Below the pieces are notes generated by a model, which did no database searches, had not been told where the DNA came from, and saw only the letters and a list, made by a program, of their open reading frames with translations. A stretch of DNA of 64,000 nucleotides from the NCBI GenBank assembly GCA_910584645.1, contig CAJUAU010000007.1, forward strand, positions 1 through 64,000, written 5' to 3'. This stretch comes from an uncultured Eubacterium sp. Lineage in GTDB: Bacteria; Bacillota; Clostridia; Lachnospirales; Lachnospiraceae. The position numbers and the translations under genes are program-made. This document shows, piece after piece, positions 42,831 to 51,083 of this stretch (position 1 is the first letter of the stretch; each line of letters opens with the position of its first letter).

Positions 42831-44711
42831 TTACAGTTCTCTGAAATCTCCGTCCACAACGTCGTCTCCGCCGTTATCCGGCTGCCCTGCTCCAGCAGCA
42901 GCTCCCATATCAGGTCCTGCACCCTGTGCTCCGCCCGCTGCCTGCTGTGCCTGCTCATACACCTTTGCAAACACCTGCTGTGCATTGTTCATCAGTGATT
43001 CCTTGGCCGCCTTCAACTCGTCGATCTCCGCATCCGACATGGACTCTGCCTGTGTCCTCTCAAGGATTGCCTTTACCTTATCAACTTCTGCCTGAACTTT
43101 TTCCTTTTCTGCAGCATCCACACCTTCACCAACATCATTCAATGCCTTCTCTGTCTGGAATACCATACTGTCCGCCTCATTGCGCACATCAATGCCTTCT
43201 TTACGTTTCTTATCCTGGGCTTCAAACTCAGCAGCCTCTTTCACAGCCTTGTCAATCTCATCATCCGACAGGTTGGATCCTGCTGTAATGGTGATGTGCT
43301 GCTCTTTTCCTGTTCCCAGATCCTTTGCAGATACATTTACAATACCATTGGCATCGATATCAAAAGTAACCTCAATCTGAGGTACCCCACGCATAGCTGG
43401 TGGGATTCCATCCAGTCTGAACTGTCCCAGTGATTTATTATCTCTGGCAAACTGTCTCTCTCCCTGTACCACATTGATATCCACAGCGGTCTGATTATCT
43501 GCTGCAGTGGAGAAGATCTGGCTCTTCTTGGTAGGGATCGTCGTATTTCTCTCAATGAGCTTTGTTGCAACCCCACCCATGGTTTCGATCGCCAGGGAAA
43601 GCGGTGTCACATCCAGAAGAAGGATATCTCCTGCACCAGTATCTCCGGCCAGTTTACCTCCCTGAATAGAAGCACCCAGTGCCACACACTCATCCGGGTT
43701 CAGAGATTTATTCGGCTCATGGCCGGTAAGCTGTTTCACCTTATCCTGTACTGCCGGGATTCTGGTAGACCCACCTACCAGCAGGACCTTGCCAAGTTCA
43801 GAAGCACTAATTCCTGCATCTTTTAGTGCATTGGTTACTGGTGTTGCCGTCCTCTCCACCAGATCTGCTGTCAGCTCGTCAAATTTAGCACGGGTCAGAT
43901 TCATATCAAAGTGCTTCGGTCCCTCAGCCGTAGCGGTAATAAACGGAAGATTGATGTTGGTAGTCGTAGCAGATGAGAGTTCTTTTTTCGCTTTTTCTGC
44001 CGCCTCTTTCAGACGCTGCATCGCCATCTTATCACCTGAGAGATCAATTCCTTCTGTATTTTTAAACTCGCTTACCATATAATCGCAAAGTTTGTTATCA
44101 AAATCATCACCGCCGAGACGGTTATCTCCGGATGTGGATAATACCTCGATCACACCGTCTCCAATCTCGATAATGGATACGTCAAAAGTTCCACCACCCA
44201 GATCATACACCATGATCTTCTGCTCTCCCTCGTTGTCAAGTCCATAGGCAAGAGCGGCTGCCGTCGGCTCGTTGATGATACGTTTTACATCAAGACCAGC
44301 AATCTTTCCCGCATCCTTTGTCGCCTGACGCTGCGCGTCGTTAAAATATGCCGGAACTGTGATCACTGCCTCTGTTACCTTTTCGCCTCCCAGATAATTC
44401 TCTGCATCGGATTTCAATTTCTGAAGGATCATAGCAGAGATTTCCTGCGGGGAATATTTTTTATCTTCAATCGCTGCACGATAATCTGTACCCATATGTC
44501 TCTTAATAGAAGAAATGGTATTGTCTGCATTGGTAACTGCCTGACGTTTTGCCGGCTCACCGATCAGACGCTCTCCATTCTTTGTAAATGCCACAACAGA
44601 CGGTGTGGTCCTGGCGCCCTCTGCATTGGCGATCACAACAGGTTTACCACCTTCCATCACTGCAACACAGCTGTTGGTTGTACCTAAGTCAATACCGATA
44701 ATCTTACTCAT
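42831..44711 (-). CDS. dnaK: Chaperone DnaK (Hsp70)
   Basis: 626 residues. Hsp70 signatures are IGIDLGTTNSCVAVMEG, VYDLGGGTFDVSIIEI and LLVGGSTRIPAVQ. The substrate-binding domain follows from about 365 (DVTPLSLAIETMGG), ending in a Gly/Ala-rich tail before GGDDVVDGDFREL. AAAGGAGAG precedes the ATG. Confidence 0.98.
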   Translation of the reverse strand: MSKIIGIDLGTTNSCVAVMEGGKPVVIANAEGARTTPSVVAFTKNGERLIGEPAKRQAVTNADNTISSIKRHMGTDYRAAIEDKKYSPQEISAMILQKLKSDAENYLGGEKVTEAVITVPAYFNDAQRQATKDAGKIAGLDVKRIINEPTAAALAYGLDNEGEQKIMVYDLGGGTFDVSIIEIGDGVIEVLSTSGDNRLGGDDFDNKLCDYMVSEFKNTEGIDLSGDKMAMQRLKEAAEKAKKELSSATTTNINLPFITATAEGPKHFDMNLTRAKFDELTADLVERTATPVTNALKDAGISASELGKVLLVGGSTRIPAVQDKVKQLTGHEPNKSLNPDECVALGASIQGGKLAGDTGAGDILLLDVTPLSLAIETMGGVATKLIERNTTIPTKKSQIFSTAADNQTAVDINVVQGERQFARDNKSLGQFRLDGIPPAMRGVPQIEVTFDIDANGIVNVSAKDLGTGKEQHITITAGSNLSDDEIDKAVKEAAEFEAQDKKRKEGIDVRNEADSMVFQTEKALNDVGEGVDAAEKEKVQAEVDKVKAILERTQAESMSDAEIDELKAAKESLMNNAQQVFAKVYEQAQQAAGGAQGAGPDMGAAAGAGQPDNGGDDVVDGDFREL

Positions 44712-44772
44712 GATAATCTCTCCTTTTATTTCTTTAAATTTATATGAATGAAATAACTCTCTTCTTTATAGC

Positions 44773-45423
44773 CTAATTGACCACTTTTACCATGGAATGT
44801 CTTACCACACTGTCCTTATACATATATCCTTTCTGGAACTCCTCAGAAATTATGTTGGCTTCCATGGAATCATCCTCATCGTGCATCACTGCATTGTGGA
44901 GATTTGGATCAAATTCTTTTCCCACCGCCTCGATAGGAACAACCCCAATCTCTTCAAGCACTGTGGAAAACTGCTTATACACCGCTTCCATGCCCTTTAC
45001 AAAGGCATTCTCTTTTTCTTCTTCCGTAACTGCCCCAAGTCCCCGTTCAAAGTTATCCACTACTGGAAGAATCTTTTCAACGACAGATTTGGCACCGATC
45101 TCAAACATCAATGTCTTTTCCTTTTCCGAGCGGTTCCTGAAATTCTCAAACTCTGCCATATTGCGCAGAAGCCTGTCATTTAATTCCTCGATCTTTTCAT
45201 CTTTTTTATCTTTTCTCTTTTTCTTTTTTTCCTTTGACGTAACCTTGGAATCTTTTTTTTCCTCTGTTTCCGACGCCGTTTCTTCGCCAGAAACCAGATC
45301 TTCTTCCTTCTGGATATCTTCCGCCTTCTCTTCCCCAGCGATCTCTTCCGTTTCATTCCCGTTGTCTATCTGCTCGTTTACCTTTTCCTCTGCCACGTTC
45401 TCTACCGCCTTTCCATCTATCAT
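44773..45423 (-). CDS. grpE: Nucleotide exchange factor GrpE
   Basis: 216 residues. A long acidic/basic low-complexity N-terminus (about 1-75) precedes the GrpE core: LNDRLLRNMAEFENFRNRSE coiled coil, then the beta domain with FDPNLHNAVMHDED and VVRHSMVKVVN. It releases ADP from DnaK. The ATG overlaps the hrcA stop as ATGA. Confidence 0.96.
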   Translation of the reverse strand: MIDGKAVENVAEEKVNEQIDNGNETEEIAGEEKAEDIQKEEDLVSGEETASETEEKKDSKVTSKEKKKKRKDKKDEKIEELNDRLLRNMAEFENFRNRSEKEKTLMFEIGAKSVVEKILPVVDNFERGLGAVTEEEKENAFVKGMEAVYKQFSTVLEEIGVVPIEAVGKEFDPNLHNAVMHDEDDSMEANIISEEFQKGYMYKDSVVRHSMVKVVN

Positions 45424-46448
45424 TCCTTGGATTTAAAAATATCATCCAGCTGCTGCATGCAATTCTCCAGTGTTCCCACCACTTTCTCATAATCCATACG
45501 TTTTGGTCCAACAATTCCTATTTTTCCATAAACGCCTTCTTTGATCTTATAAGTAGCGGTCACCACAGAACAGTTTTTCATGGCCTCCACTGGCGACTCG
45601 TCGCCTATATACACCTGGATCCCATGTTCTTCTGGATCTGCCTCATCGTTGACCCACGCTTCCAATCTCTGTTTTTCCTCAAAGGTGGACAATAATTCTA
45701 CCATCTTCTCTTTATCACTGAGTTCCGGGTATTTTAAAATATTGGTAGCACCGGATGTATAGATCTCCGATGCCTCTTCATCGTTCAGCGCCTCCCCGAT
45801 GCAGTCAAGAATACTGGAAGCAAGATCCCCGTATTCACCGGCCTTCTCTTTGATGTCCTGCATGATCGCCAGATTGATCTCTGTCACATCAAGACCGTTC
45901 AGGGCTGCATTTATAAGGAAATTCAACTGTGAGACAATATTGTCATCGATCGGGTATGCCAGATCAATAAATTTGTTATTTACATGGTTATTATCCAGAA
46001 CAACAATGACAAGGAGCTGTACGTCAGAAATCTGATTCAGCTGAATAAATTTAATCTTCTTATGCTCATATCTTGGCTTGGAAACCATGGTCGTATAATT
46101 CGTATTCTCCGCCAGCAGCTTCGCCACCTGTTTCAAAAGCAGGTCAATCTTATCCGCCTTCTCGATCAGCACTCCCTTCATATCGTCTACTTCTTTCTCT
46201 TTATTTTTGAGAACCGTGTCTACATAGAGACGATAAGCTTTATCAGAAGGGATCCTTCCCGCTGACGTATGGGGCTGGAGAATATAGCCCATTTCCTCCA
46301 GATCCGCCATCTCATTCCGGATCGTGGCGGAGCTCAGATTCAGATCTGTATACTTGGAAACGGTTCGTGAACCAACCGGCTCCCCGCTCTCCATGTAATT
46401 ATGGATGATCGCTTCCAGAATCTTCTGCTTCCGCTCATCCAATACCAT
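45420..46448 (-). CDS. hrcA: Heat-inducible transcription repressor HrcA
   Basis: 342 residues from the ATG at 46448, with AAAGGAAGTGA upstream; ten in-frame upstream codons run into the CIRCE site and are rejected. Winged HTH at 1-80 (SGEPVGSRTVSKYTDLNLSS, ATIRNEMADLEEMGY). The GAF-like dimer domain ends with IGIVGPKRMDYEKVVGTLEN. It represses its own operon through CIRCE. Confidence 0.97.
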   Translation of the reverse strand: MVLDERKQKILEAIIHNYMESGEPVGSRTVSKYTDLNLSSATIRNEMADLEEMGYILQPHTSAGRIPSDKAYRLYVDTVLKNKEKEVDDMKGVLIEKADKIDLLLKQVAKLLAENTNYTTMVSKPRYEHKKIKFIQLNQISDVQLLVIVVLDNNHVNNKFIDLAYPIDDNIVSQLNFLINAALNGLDVTEINLAIMQDIKEKAGEYGDLASSILDCIGEALNDEEASEIYTSGATNILKYPELSDKEKMVELLSTFEEKQRLEAWVNDEADPEEHGIQVYIGDESPVEAMKNCSVVTATYKIKEGVYGKIGIVGPKRMDYEKVVGTLENCMQQLDDIFKSKE

Positions 46449-46464
46449 GTAATCACTTCCTTTG

Positions 46465-46491
46465 TTAGCACTCAACAATATCGAGTGCTAA
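46465..46491. promoter_or_regulatory. CIRCE operator
   Basis: Perfect TTAGCACTC-N9-GAGTGCTAA. It lies between the hrcA promoter and the start codon, within the first 40 nt of the transcript. It is the HrcA binding site. Confidence 0.98.
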
Positions 46492-46506
46492 TCATTGACT
46501 AAATTA

Positions 46507-46535
46507 AAGATAACACCCCTGCACGTGTTTGTCAA
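46507..46535 (-). promoter_or_regulatory. Promoter of the hrcA operon
   Basis: Minus strand: TTGACA (46535-46530), 17 bp, TATCTT (46512-46507). The -35 lies inside an AACACCC/GGGTGTT inverted repeat. Confidence 0.8.
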
Positions 46536-46567
46536 GGGTGTTTTTAAGATTTATGATGAAATTTCTG

Positions 46568-47071
46568 TTACAGCACTGGGAAATCAAACCTTTTCAGAAC
46601 ACTGGGAATAGGATTGCAGTTCTGAAACCACATTACTCTGTCATTGCCTCTGGCTGCTTTGACAAGCTCACCGATCCATTCATACTCCTGTAACGCTCCC
46701 AGGATAGCCAGTATGCTCCACACCACAAAAAAACCTGTGATCACACCAAAGAACGCTCCTCCCAGCTTATTCAGCCCTCCAAGAACTGGCGTGTCTCCAA
46801 TGATCTGCAGCAGATGGGCGACGATATTGAACACAATAACAGCCACAAAAAGCGCTATAATATATGCAATCCCTTCTTTCGCTGTAAGCGTATCGGGAAG
46901 CCGGTTCACAATGACCGGCGCAATGCCGATGGTTGCCGCGATAATAAGTAGATTCTTAACCACATTGTACAGGCTGAGAAGCAGTCCACGGTTCGATCCG
47001 ATCAAAATACAGCAAAGTAAGACTACTCCCAAAAATATTTCCAGTACCTGTCCCTGCAATTCTCCTGACAT
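46568..47071 (-). CDS. CvpA family membrane protein
   Basis: 167 residues with four hydrophobic segments (about 10-30, 38-58, 68-90, 103-128) and the CvpA-type Gly-rich turn LNKLGGAFFGVITGFFVVW. CvpA proteins are inner-membrane proteins of poorly defined role (colicin V production, envelope functions). It starts 33 bp after the upstream DUF5711-like gene and belongs to that operon. Confidence 0.85.
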   Translation of the reverse strand: MSGELQGQVLEIFLGVVLLCCILIGSNRGLLLSLYNVVKNLLIIAATIGIAPVIVNRLPDTLTAKEGIAYIIALFVAVIVFNIVAHLLQIIGDTPVLGGLNKLGGAFFGVITGFFVVWSILAILGALQEYEWIGELVKAARGNDRVMWFQNCNPIPSVLKRFDFPVL

Positions 47072-47103
47072 AAGTCTTTTCTCCTTTCATTTCTCCGCGG
47101 TGA

Positions 47104-48279
47104 TCAGCCGATCTTTATGATCCTGATCGTGGTCTCATCCAGTAAAAAGTACTGATTGTCTCTCAGCGCGGGAAAAAAATATTCGTATTTTTTTTCAAAG
47201 TCAAAGGAAAATTTTTCTTTTCCATTCTTTCTTATTATATGACAGCTCTGATCGTCCGTGAAAATAATTTCCTGATCTGCCATCAAAATATCTGTATATT
47301 TATAGTCTATCTTTTCTGACATCTCTTCCTTTCCCCGAAAGGAAAACAGGTGCGCCAACTGATCCTCTGTGCTGCCGGCATTACCCGTAAGTACCAGCAT
47401 ATGATCCTCATCATATGTCAGACTTTTGATCTCTTTTTCAAATTTTTTTTCAAATATCATCTCTGGCTTTTTCATATTCTCAAAAAATGAAAAGCCATTT
47501 TCATAACAGATGGCAACCTCGTCCTCTGCAATAAATTCAATACAGGATATCATATTCTTTTCAAATGATTTTCCGCCTACAAGGGTATTCTGATCCTGGC
47601 CGACTTCGGTAAAATTATAAAAACAGACCTTGTTTTCCATACCTCCACTGGCAAGCATATACGCTGCCACCAGGCTGTCACCATCCGGGGAAATGTCAAA
47701 ATCCAGCGGATAGCCATTGTCTGTCACATTGGTTGGTACTTCTACCTTCAATGGTTCTACCTTGTTAAAAGGATCATATATATTGATCACATCCGAATCT
47801 ACATCGTGAAGCAGCACCGCCACCTTCCCGTTGGCGGCCACCTTCAGCCGTCCAATGGGATAAGTCATCTCCATTTCCACTCCCGGATCATTGCCATTGT
47901 ACACATAAAATTTCTTGGCGCCAATATCTGCCACAGCCACATAATCCCCACATATATCTACCTGGGGATTCTCCATCTCATATCCGCCATTCCACAATGT
48001 CTTCCCGCTCCCGTCGAGAAGGGAGATCCCATCGCGGCTGTACTTTAAAAGTTTATTTTGAAAGGGGCAGTAGATCACATTGTTACTGTCTGCCCTGGAT
48101 ATCTCACCCACCACGTCATAGCCGGAAAAAGACCGATTCATATAATAATAGGATACGGTTACGATAGCGGCAATTCCAATGATCAGCGCCGCCCCTATAG
48201 AAATAGCCAGGATCCGGAAACGACGTCTTTTTTTTCTCTTTCTCTCATCTTCAAAGTCTTTCTCCGAAAAATCATACAT
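47104..48279 (-). CDS. DUF5711-like membrane-anchored beta-propeller protein
   Basis: 391 residues. A short charged cytoplasmic N-terminus (1-22) and one membrane segment at about 23-47 precede an extracellular repeat domain with propeller-like strands (NKLLKYSRDGISLLDGSGKT, DICGDYVAVADIGAKKFYVY, DFDISPDGDSLVAAYML). The layout matches DUF5711 proteins of Clostridia. Function unknown. It lies between the MPN-like and CvpA genes on the same strand. Confidence 0.75.
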   Translation of the reverse strand: MYDFSEKDFEDERKRKKRRRFRILAISIGAALIIGIAAIVTVSYYYMNRSFSGYDVVGEISRADSNNVIYCPFQNKLLKYSRDGISLLDGSGKTLWNGGYEMENPQVDICGDYVAVADIGAKKFYVYNGNDPGVEMEMTYPIGRLKVAANGKVAVLLHDVDSDVINIYDPFNKVEPLKVEVPTNVTDNGYPLDFDISPDGDSLVAAYMLASGGMENKVCFYNFTEVGQDQNTLVGGKSFEKNMISCIEFIAEDEVAICYENGFSFFENMKKPEMIFEKKFEKEIKSLTYDEDHMLVLTGNAGSTEDQLAHLFSFRGKEEMSEKIDYKYTDILMADQEIIFTDDQSCHIIRKNGKEKFSFDFEKKYEYFFPALRDNQYFLLDETTIRIIKIG

Positions 48280-48372
48280 GTGCCAGATTCACCCCGTTCC
48301 CGATATCCAAATAACCATCTATTCGACAGTATACCATATGAATTCCCTTTTTTCAATCGGATTCTTCCATAT

Positions 48373-48411
48373 AACCCGACGACACGAATTTGAACCCTGC
48401 CGTCGAGCCAG
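48373..48411. repeat. Palindromic intergenic repeat (family A)
   Basis: ATAACCCGACG...TTTGAACCCTG..CCGTCGAGCC. It shares TTTGAACCCTG with the loop of the 27108 copy and ATAACCCGRCG with the 35697 copy. Confidence 0.5.
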
Positions 48412-48412
48412 G

Positions 48413-49351
48413 TCACTGTGGAGGCTGTCCTCCCTCTACGCCGCCCTGGGAGACTGCAGCGGCTGGCACTTCTGGAACGGCTGCTGCTCCAGATACTGCG
48501 GCACTGCTCGCCCCCGCCACGGCATTTCCACTGACCACACCACTTCCAATAGTCTCAACCGTCGTCTTCTTATCTTTATCTTTCACCCCCATCACAGCAG
48601 TCTGAAGCCCTGTGATCTGATCTTTGAGTTCGGTAAGGCCGTTTTTATTTCCCCATGCCACAACTGCCAGCGCCAGACCCAGTACGACCACCATCGCTGC
48701 CAGCCCATAGGTCCATTTTCCCTCTTCCTGTTTTTTCTTCTCCTCATTTTCCCGGAGAACGCCACGGATGTTCCGAAGCACCCGGTCATCCTCCTGTTCC
48801 ACGATATGTACAAACCGGTTTGCCTCTTCCATCATATAATTGCGCATCTCAGGATTTTTTTCATAATATATGTAATATCCCTCCTGGCGGCAAAAATTGC
48901 TGTTTTCATAGAGGTAAAAATCATCTCCTGATCCGTTTTCTTCATATATATAAAGAAGTTTATCTCCCTCAGAAAAATTCCGCCGGTGTATTTCCAGAAG
49001 CCTGTCCATCCCATCCCTGCTCTGTCCTTTTCCGGAATAGTACCAGCCCACGATATCCAGATCTGTAAAATTTTCTTTGATATCCGTATAGATGCCTGTC
49101 CACATTTCCTGGGAAAATGTGTCACTCTCCCGTTTATGAAAATCTTTGATGGAGACCATTCCCGATATCAGAAATACCTTTTCCCTGGCATGATAAAAAC
49201 GATGTCCCAAAAGCACACCGCCCAGCTCTGTACCTTTTCTCTCCTTAGACATCCTTCTGGCAAATGACATCACATAGTCTTCTACATATATTTTCGTCTT
49301 CCCTTTCGTATCACCTATCTGACGTACGCTTTTTGGTGCTTTCCAGTCCAT
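48413..49351 (-). CDS. MPN/JAMM-like membrane protein lacking the metal-binding histidines
   Basis: 312 residues from the ATG at 49351, with GGAGGG upstream; a long in-frame extension to 49582 is rejected because it overlaps the divergent yyaC. The N-terminal 160 residues look like an MPN domain: TELGGVLLG holds the conserved Glu, then LDIVGWYYSGKGQSRDGMD aligns with the VGWYHSHP..S..D region, but both zinc-binding His are replaced. One membrane segment at about 235-255 and a Ser/Gly/Ala-rich tail of about 50 residues follow. Possibly a non-catalytic scaffold in the operon with DUF5711 and CvpA. Confidence 0.6.
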   Translation of the reverse strand: MDWKAPKSVRQIGDTKGKTKIYVEDYVMSFARRMSKERKGTELGGVLLGHRFYHAREKVFLISGMVSIKDFHKRESDTFSQEMWTGIYTDIKENFTDLDIVGWYYSGKGQSRDGMDRLLEIHRRNFSEGDKLLYIYEENGSGDDFYLYENSNFCRQEGYYIYYEKNPEMRNYMMEEANRFVHIVEQEDDRVLRNIRGVLRENEEKKKQEEGKWTYGLAAMVVVLGLALAVVAWGNKNGLTELKDQITGLQTAVMGVKDKDKKTTVETIGSGVVSGNAVAGASSAAVSGAAAVPEVPAAAVSQGGVEGGQPPQ

Positions 49352-49449
49352 GATATCCCTCCGTTTTATTCGTTTTGCTCTCATTATAAAACAAGGAAAA
49401 TAAAATTTTTGTCGCATTCTGAAAAGAAAATCAGATTTTTTATTTTTCA

Positions 49450-49478
49450 TGAGTATTTTTCGTTTATCTGCCAATACT
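49450..49478 (+). promoter_or_regulatory. Candidate forespore-type promoter of yyaC
   Basis: TGAGTAT (49450-49456), 15 bp, CAATACT (49472-49478) resembles sigma-F/sigma-G promoters, which would suit a spore gene. The match is partial. Confidence 0.3.
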
Positions 49479-49506
49479 TTTCTTAGATAAGCAGTAATCA
49501 TGGCCT

Positions 49507-49540
49507 TGCCGCCAGAAGCGGCATGTCCATTTAGAAAGGG
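49507..49540 (+). repeat. Leader-hairpin repeat (family B), copy before yyaC
   Basis: TGCCGC-CAGAA-GCGGCA followed by TGTCCATTTAGAAAGGG, the last part serving as ribosome site. It matches the purB copy in both stem and tail. Confidence 0.6.
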
Positions 49541-49549
49541 AGTACGCAA

Positions 49550-50140
49550 ATGATTTATTATTTTAATCCTGCCGACCGGCACGCATTAAGTGAATTTTCA
49601 AGAACTTTGTCTATTTTAATGAGAAAACATGATATTTCAAATAGAGAAACTGTGATCGTATGCATCGGCTCCGACCGGGCAACCGGGGACTCACTGGGTC
49701 CTATTGTCGGACATTTTCTTGCCATGCACCAAAAAAACTTCCATCTTTATGGCACCCTGGAAAACCCGGTTCATGCCAAAAATCTGGAAGATGCTCTTGA
49801 ATTTATAAGAAAAAACCACAGAAACCCTGTGATCATCGCCGTTGACGCCTCTCTCGGCATTGCGGAACACGTGGGTTATATCACCGTGGGGGAGGGATCC
49901 CTCGCTCCCGGTGTAGGGGTCGCCAAAGATCTTCCCTCTGTGGGAGATCTGTTTATCACTGGCATCGTCAACCTGTCGGGGTTTGGCGGACAGATGCTTC
50001 TGCAGACCACCAGGCTGAATCTGGTCATGCGCCTGGCAGATTTCATCTACCGCGGACTGAACCGCAGCCTGATCCGGGAATACGCTGCGTCATCCTCAAG
50101 CCGTTCAAAGCTCAGTCCTGCCCTGCAGCGCGCGGAATAA
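49550..50140 (+). CDS. yyaC: Spore protease YyaC (DUF1256)
   Basis: 196 residues, normal length. Family motifs are VIVCIGSDRATGDSLGPIVG, YGTLENPVHAKNL and VDASLGIAEHVGYITVGEG. Related to the germination protease fold and present in spore-formers, so it marks this organism as sporulating. AAAGGGAG precedes the ATG. Its last 36 bp overlap the 3' end of recR on the opposite strand. Confidence 0.93.
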   Translation: MIYYFNPADRHALSEFSRTLSILMRKHDISNRETVIVCIGSDRATGDSLGPIVGHFLAMHQKNFHLYGTLENPVHAKNLEDALEFIRKNHRNPVIIAVDASLGIAEHVGYITVGEGSLAPGVGVAKDLPSVGDLFITGIVNLSGFGGQMLLQTTRLNLVMRLADFIYRGLNRSLIREYAASSSSRSKLSPALQRAE

Positions 50141-50701
50141 TGTCACTTCATCGATATATTCCAGATCACCGCCCACCGGTACTCCGCTGGCAATGCGGGT
50201 CACTTTGATACCAGCCGGCTTCAAAAGCTTACTGATATACATCGCCGTAGCCTCTCCCTCCAGAGATGAATTGGTGGCGATGATAACTTCATCCACATCC
50301 GTCTGAAGGCGCTGCATCAGTTCCTTTAGGCGGATGTCTGCCGGCGTCACCCCCAGCGTCGGGTTGATGGCGCCGTGAAGCACATGATATACCCCCTCGT
50401 ACTGTCCGGTTTTTTCATAAGCGATAAGATCTCTCGTATCCTCTACGACCATAATGGTCTTCTTATCCCGTTTCGGATTCGCACAGATAGGACAGACCTC
50501 ACTGTCCGTCAGGGTAAAACACTCTTTACAATACCGTACATTTTTCCTCGCTGACAAAATGACAGAAGATAATCTCTCTGCCCGTTCCTCGGGCATATTT
50601 ATGATATGAAAAGCGAGGCGCTGTGCCGATTTGGCACCAATACTTGGCAGCTGTGCCAGTTCTTCTATCAGCTGATTGATCGACTCCGAGTAGTAATTCA
50701 T
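50105..50701 (-). CDS. recR: Recombination protein RecR
   Basis: 198 residues. Helix-hairpin-helix LPSIGAKSAQRLAFHI, zinc finger C-x2-C (CKECFTLTDSEVCPIC), and Toprim domain (IMVVEDTRDLIAYEKTG). It works in the RecFOR gap-repair pathway. Its start shares one base with the ybaB stop. The 3' end overlaps yyaC. Confidence 0.97.
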   Translation of the reverse strand: MNYYSESINQLIEELAQLPSIGAKSAQRLAFHIINMPEERAERLSSVILSARKNVRYCKECFTLTDSEVCPICANPKRDKKTIMVVEDTRDLIAYEKTGQYEGVYHVLHGAINPTLGVTPADIRLKELMQRLQTDVDEVIIATNSSLEGEATAMYISKLLKPAGIKVTRIASGVPVGGDLEYIDEVTLFRALQGRTEL

Positions 50702-51051
50702 CAGAATGGAAATCCTCCGCCCAGATTCAAGCCGCCAGTAAGTGCTTCCATCGCCTTGGCATTATCGGCTTCCATCTTACGCAGTGCCTCATTGGTGGCT
50801 GCCACGATCAGATCTTCCAGCATCTCGATATCATCCGGGTCTACAACCTCCTCCGAGAGCTTCACAGAAAGAACCTCTTTTTTTCCGGAGACCTTTACAG
50901 TCACAGCACCGCCGCCGGCGGTCGCCTCAAATTCTTTTTCTTCCATCTCCTTCTGCTGCTCTTCCATCTGGCGCTGCATTTTCTGCGCCTGTTTCATAAG
51001 ATTGTTCATATTTCCAGGCATTCCTCCCTGGAATCCACCACGTCTTGCCAT
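50701..51051 (-). CDS. ybaB: YbaB/EbfC family nucleoid-associated protein
   Basis: 116 residues. A Met/Gly-rich N-terminus, the KQAQKMQRQMEEQQKEMEEK helix and a beta-hairpin (AVTVKVSGKKEVLSVKLSEE) are typical. It binds DNA and lies in the conserved dnaX-ybaB-recR cluster. GAAAGGA precedes the ATG. Confidence 0.95.
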   Translation of the reverse strand: MARRGGFQGGMPGNMNNLMKQAQKMQRQMEEQQKEMEEKEFEATAGGGAVTVKVSGKKEVLSVKLSEEVVDPDDIEMLEDLIVAATNEALRKMEADNAKAMEALTGGLNLGGGFPF

Positions 51052-51083
51052 TGTTATTTTCCTTTCAATTTATAAGTTATTAT

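Noticed and set aside
49352..49582. 77-codon N-terminal extension of the MPN-like protein
   Set aside because: It would overlap yyaC, and a much better ribosome site (GGAGGG) precedes the internal ATG at 49351.
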